64,000 nucleotides of DNA, taken from positions 37,868,508-37,932,507 of the forward strand of contig NC_088776.1 in NCBI RefSeq assembly GCF_954871325.1. Reading direction: 5' to 3'. Under the pieces are notes generated by a model. The model was given only the letters and a program-made list of their open reading frames with translations. It did not search any database and was not told the origin of the DNA. Source of the stretch: Gordionus sp. m RMFG-2023. Its lineage: Eukaryota > Nematomorpha > Gordioida > Chordodea > Parachordodidae. Made by a program: the position numbers and the translations under genes. Position 1 is the stretch's first letter. Every line of letters begins with the position of its first letter. Shown here one piece after another: positions 59,729 to 64,000 of the stretch.

Positions 59729-59934
59729 CTTGTAGATAGCCCGTCGAAAATGACGGGGAATGAGAATTTTTTTCGTTCTTCGAAATATGTTACCGCTAAA
59801 ACTCATATCCAATTTTTATTCTCTTCACCCCCTCCCTCTACCCTTCAGGCCAAGTCCAATCCTTTAAGACTAAGAGTGATATTTTTGAGTCAAAATATAT
59901 TTAAATTAGCTTTTACTTGAGACCCATATCAAAA

Positions 59935-60420
59935 TTCTTTGATTACCTATGGGTAATATTTAATATTAAAAAATTCCAAGCCAGGTCCAAGTTGACAATA
60001 ATTTTGAAAAAATTTCTCCAAGCCCGATTTAAGACCATAATAATTTTGGTAGTTCAGAACTAAAATAAAATTTAAAAAAAATATTAATGCAATTAACTAT
60101 CAGAATCAGAGATCTTCATGGATTTTCGATCAGACCCTGCCCAGGCCTGCAAATATTAAAAAATTTCAAGCTTCCAATACCTTAATAATTTTGAAAAATA
60201 TTTCTCAATCCCAGCCCAAAATAGTTTTGAAAATTATTTCTCAACCCTGGTCCAACCCATAATAATTTTAAAAACTTTTTCCCAAGCCCGGCCCATAACA
60301 TTTTGTAAAAGATTTTCCCAAGCCAGGTCGAAGCCCATATTAATTTTGATGAATATTTTCCAAGCCCAGCCCAACTTCATAATAATTTTGAAAATTTTTT
60401 CCCAAACCAGAATATAGTTA
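59935..60420. repeat. Minisatellite in the Helitron 3' region, about 40-bp degenerate unit
   Basis: Roughly nine units of the type CCCAAGCCCGGCCCATAATA followed by ATTTTGAAAA-like sequence, diverged from one another. Shorter inverted-strand equivalents occur in the first Helitron (about 35640-35860). The word AAGCCCGGCCCAT also occurs in the hAT MITE at 9143-9510. Confidence 0.7.
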
Positions 60421-61090
60421 AATTTCTAATTAATTTATCATCAAATGAAGGGGAAATCTCTGATTCACCAGACATTCTACAGGTTAGCTCCTAGTATAAA
60501 TACAAAAAACCTGTTAATACGTAATAGGGAAACTTAAAAACCCTGGGCACACCTCTTAATAGAGAATCCTGACAAAATCAGGTCTTTCCTAATATTTTTA
60601 TAAGAAATAACAAATCTTACCTCGTTTTATTGGAGATAACCCCAAAAAATTAAGTTATGGAGAAAAATATGGATTAGAATTACGTCCACTGCAACAACTC
60701 TACAGATTGATTTTTTATAATGATGAATGATTAATGTTTGCATCATTATTTGTTATCCGTGAATAAAAATAATATTTTATCCTGTAAAAAAATTAATGTT
60801 GATTTCTAGCCCTATTTAATATGCAGTCAATATATTTATTTTATTCACGTTTTTATATATAAAAAGATGATTATTATACTTTTTTGTATTATGATTAATT
60901 AAAATTATATCTAAAAAATAAATTGTTGTTTATTCCATTGGCTTATTGTTGTTTTTCAGATAAATTTATTGTATATCTTGAATTTCCGAAATTATTTATC
61001 AAAGAATGATAAGGGCCATATCTTCCTGTTAAGAAACAAAAAATGCTATTTATTTAAATTAAAAATATGCATTCAATATTAATAAAACAA

Positions 61091-61545
61091 TTACAATTTA
61101 TTTATAATTTTTAAAAAATGATGAGGAGTAATTATTATAGGCGTGTATCTGTTTAAATTTTGAGCAAATCCTTTTAAATACATTTTAATTTTTGACAAAA
61201 AAGCGACAAATATGGGCGGTCGTTTGGAATCTGATGAAGAAATAATTAAAGCATAATTGCATCCTTTAGGGTTGCAGGTGAAAGTAATGAATAATGAGGT
61301 CTTACCAAAGCAGCGTATAATAACCATCGCATCCTGATAAAGCTGATGCATAAGCCTTGGGCCACGGGTAAAAAAAGACAATATGTTTGTTACTTTTGTC
61401 AAGAGTGTCAGCATTAGAATCCTTCCCTAAAATAGCATCATGAATGCTTTGATAGAGTTCTGCGTGTAATTCGGGCTGATTACTATAATTTAATCGAAGA
61501 ATTTTCTGTTTGGCATAACTGTCCACGATATATTGGTGCAAAAGA
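61091..61545 (-). pseudogene. Helitron Rep fragments
   Basis: The minus strand reads YIVDSYAKQKILRLNYSNQP and AELYQSIHDAI (61541-61430), then GPRLMHQLYQDAMVIIRCFG and LFITFTCNP (about 61380-61265). This is the Helitron segment that precedes and includes the first Rep motif. The conserved tryptophan and loading region that should follow FTCNP is missing, and sequence after 61265 is unrelated. It is a truncated, frame-changed remnant. Confidence 0.88.
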
Positions 61546-61824
61546 CATTTGGATCTTAAAATAATATTCTCATCATCATGGGCCTGTTCTAAATCGCTAA
61601 AATAAAAATAGCTAAAAATAAAAAAAATTGGGAATCCTGCTTATAATATTAATAGATGCTTAAAGTAAATTCTTGTATTTAAATTATTTTTTTAAAAAAT
61701 TGCTAAAAATGAGAAAAATAAGTAATCATTTTGAATATAAGTGTTTACTTCCTAGCAACTATTAATATTATTTTCAATATTACTTTTAAAATAGTTAGAA
61801 GATATATGCGAGATTTAAAATTTT

Positions 61825-63180
61825 TAAGGGTAAGGGAAAAAAGGAGATGGGAAGGAAAAGGGAAAGGTAAAAAGGAGGTGAAATGAGAAGCGAAAGGAAA
61901 AGGGAAAGTATGTATAGGAAAAGATAAAGGTACAAGGAAAAGAAAAAAAGGGAAAGGCAAGGTAATAAGAGGAATTAAAAGGGAAAGGGAGGAAAAAGGA
62001 AAGAAGGGAAAGGAAAAGAAAAGATAGGGGAAGGTAATAAGAGAAATTAAAAGAGAAAGTAAGGAAAAGAGAAAGAAAGAGAATAAGGAATGTACAAAGG
62101 AAATTAAAAAGGGAAAAGGAAAAAAAGAAAGAAAAATGGTAATAAAAGAAAAGGAGAAGGGAAAGGAAGTGAGAAGAAAGAGGAAGATAATAAGATAAAT
62201 TTAAATGGAAAGGAAAAAAAAAGGAAAGAAGGAAAGGTAATAAGAGAAATTAAAAAAGTATGAAAGGTAATAAGAGAAATTAAAAAAGTATGAAAGGTAA
62301 TAAGAGAAATTAAAAAAGAAAGGAAGGAAAAGAGAAAGAAAAAAGGAATGTGGAAAGGAAATTAAAAAAGGGAAAGGGAAAAAAGAAAATAAAACTGGTA
62401 ATGAAAGGGAAAGGAAAGGGAAAGGAATAGAGAAGAGCAGAAAGAGGAAGGTAATAGGAGAAATAAAAAGGGAAAGGAAGGAATAAAGAAAAAAGGAAAA
62501 GAGAAGAAAAAGGAAGGAAGGGAATGAGAAGGGGAAATGGAAAAGAAAGGAAATGAAAAAGTGTAATGAAAAAAAAAGAAAATATAAATGATTATGGTAA
62601 GGAGATTAAAAAGGAAAGAGGGGAAAGGGTAAGAAAAGGGGAATGGGAGAGAAAAGAAAAAGGGAAATAGAAAAAAGAGGAAGAATAAGAGAGGAAAAGA
62701 GAAAGAAGGGAAAGGAAAAGAGAAGAAAGGGGAAGGTAATCAGAGAAATTATAAGGGAAAGGAAAGAGAAGGGAGAGGAGAAGAGAAATAAGGAATATGG
62801 AAAAGAAATTAAAAGGAAAGAGGGGAAAGGAAAAGAGAAGGGGAAATAAAGATAAAAGGAAAAGAAAAATGGTAATGAAAAGAAAAAGGTAAAGAAAGGG
62901 GGGAAGGAAGGGAGAAAAGGCGAAAAGCTAAAGGAGCAGGAAAAGAAAAAAAAAGGTATAAAAAAGAAAAATGGTAAGAAAAAGAAAAAGGTCGGAAGAA
63001 AAAGGGAATGAAATATGTAAAGGAAAAGAGAAAATGGGAAATAAAAATAGGTAAAGAAAAAGGAAAAAAGAAAGAGAAAGAGAAGAAAGGGGAAGATAAT
63101 AAGAGAGTAATTAAAAGGGAAAGGTAAATATGAAGAAAAAGGAAGGAAAATAGAAAGAAAAGGGAACATGTAAAGTAAAT
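61825..63180. repeat. 1.35 kb homopurine-homopyrimidine tract
   Basis: The plus strand is almost entirely A and G (GGAAAGGAAAAGGAAAG-like), broken mainly by short TAATAAGAGAAATT or AATTAAA islands. A unit of about 28 bp repeats three times around 62235-62315. Long open frames across it (62606-63169 minus, 62643-62849 plus) are low-complexity artefacts. Such mirror-prone tracts can form triplex DNA and are hypermutable. Confidence 0.95.
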
Positions 63181-63189
63181 TAATAAAGA

Positions 63190-63880
63190 CGGATGATTAA
63201 CCTGCCATCTCTTTCTTTGTTTGGCAATGACTTATTAAATCAAAAGTACAATAGAGGGGTCAAGACAAGGCCTGTTTTCTAAAATAAAAACAAAATATCA
63301 ATATCAATAATGCACTGAACCTGCAGAGGAGCCAATATTAGGTTCAACTCTCTAGCAATAATGGGAATCATCAGATATTGGTAAAGCTAAAACAGATGTA
63401 ATCTAAAATGTAAGAAAGTATAAGTATTAGGTTCAACTCTCCAGCAATTGTTGGAATATCATCACATATTGATAAAGCTAAAACAGATGTAATATAAAAT
63501 GTAAGAAAGTATACGTAAAACATGTTTAGAAAATTATAAAAACTTATAAAAATAAATAAATATATATTCATTTTTAGTGTATATATATATATATTATAAT
63601 TTACCAACTTATTGTTGGTAGAATTTTGGACTTCGTGATCTTTGGATGCTCATAACAGCCATCTCTTTCTTTGTTTGGCAATGATAGATTAACCAAAATT
63701 CTCTTAGCTATTAAGAAGTGTTTTCTAAAATAAAAACAAAATATAAATATAAAAAATAATAATGCACTGAACATGCATAGGAGTCAATATTAGTATCAAC
63801 TCTCTAGGAATTGTGGAATTATCTTCAGATATTGGTAAAGCTAAAACAGATGTAATCTAAAATGTAATTTTATCGTTTTT
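63190..63880. repeat. Diverged duplication in the Helitron 5' part
   Basis: Block 63205-63400 recurs at about 63655-63870 (CCATCTCTTTCTTTGTTTGG, CAATATTAG, GGTAAAGCTAAAACAGATG). A third partial copy at 63425-63500 shares the AAAGCTAAAACAGATGTAAT segment. On the minus strand the first motif reads LPNKERDG, perhaps a relic of the Helitron protein's basic leader. Confidence 0.75.
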
Positions 63881-64000
63881 TAAAAAATTTATTTACTTTA
63901 AAAAATAATATATACCTTTTTTTTATCCAGTTTTAAAAAATTTTTTTTTTTATTTACGTTTAAAAAAAATAAATGTACCGATGACATGACATAGCGATGA

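Larger units (their letters stand above)
59729..64000 (-). mobile_element. Second Helitron, runs to the window edge
   Basis: On the minus strand the 3' end has the hairpin CCCGTCATTTTCGACGGG (59757-59740) followed 11 nt later by CAAG (59732-59729) instead of CTAG. The 3' 750 bp match the 3' part of the Helitron at 33276-35906. At the other edge, about 63970-64000 is the complement of a TCATCGCTATGTCATG sequence like the start of that element. The 5' end is therefore at or just past the window edge. The interior has Rep fragments, a homopurine tract and a duplicated block. Confidence 0.75.

Noticed and set aside
62606-63169. 187-codon minus-strand frame
   Set aside because: Low-complexity Phe/Ser/Pro/Leu translation of the homopurine tract; not a gene.

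Overview
This window is a very AT-rich stretch of a eukaryotic, almost certainly animal, genome. Two conserved host genes lie tail to tail in dense transposon debris. The animal assignment is an inference: the CNOT9 copy carries the animal-type [12 protein letters not shown] stretch rather than the YAVG or FAVG versions I know from fungi and plants, and its neighbour SPRING1 is also well known from animals. The species cannot be named from the sequence.

Host genes. On the minus strand a complete, uninterrupted CNOT9 (RCD1/CAF40, a CCR4-NOT subunit) runs from an ATG at 32079 to a stop at 10912. It has eight exons, 280 residues and all-GT-AG introns. Introns range from 39 nt to 11.3 kb, so the gene covers 21 kb with only 843 coding bases. 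On the plus strand, 251 bp from its stop, ends a divergent SPRING1 (C12orf49) homologue; its last two coding exons are clear (9822-9865, 9957-10660) and its first exon was not found. SPRING1 helps activate SREBP in the Golgi and CNOT9 acts in mRNA decay; nothing links them beyond position.

Layout. 0-3 kb: a long inverted-repeat element with three small hAT insertions. 4.4-7.8 kb: an element with hAT-like ends that holds a decayed piggyBac-type transposase. 7.8-9.5 kb: two hAT MITEs. 9.8-32.3 kb: SPRING1 and CNOT9; CNOT9 intron 6 is a 6.8 kb hAT that was itself split by a Ty3/gypsy LTR element, intron 4 carries a MITE, and intron 3 carries at least seven hAT pieces. 33.3-35.9 kb: a Helitron. 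36.1-48.2 kb: three successive hAT-type elements with perfect 8-bp target duplications, the last enlarged by an APE/RT LINE. 48.7-59.7 kb: an inverted copy of the end of that element, interrupted by an autonomous-type but frame-broken Helitron with several tandem arrays. 59.7-64 kb: a second Helitron with a 1.3 kb homopurine tract, reaching the window edge.

The dominant theme is hAT elements. About a dozen have ends and target duplications that can be read directly, mostly non-autonomous, each family with its own GC-rich subterminal word repeated in otherwise AT-rich DNA. No tRNA, rRNA or CRISPR was found.
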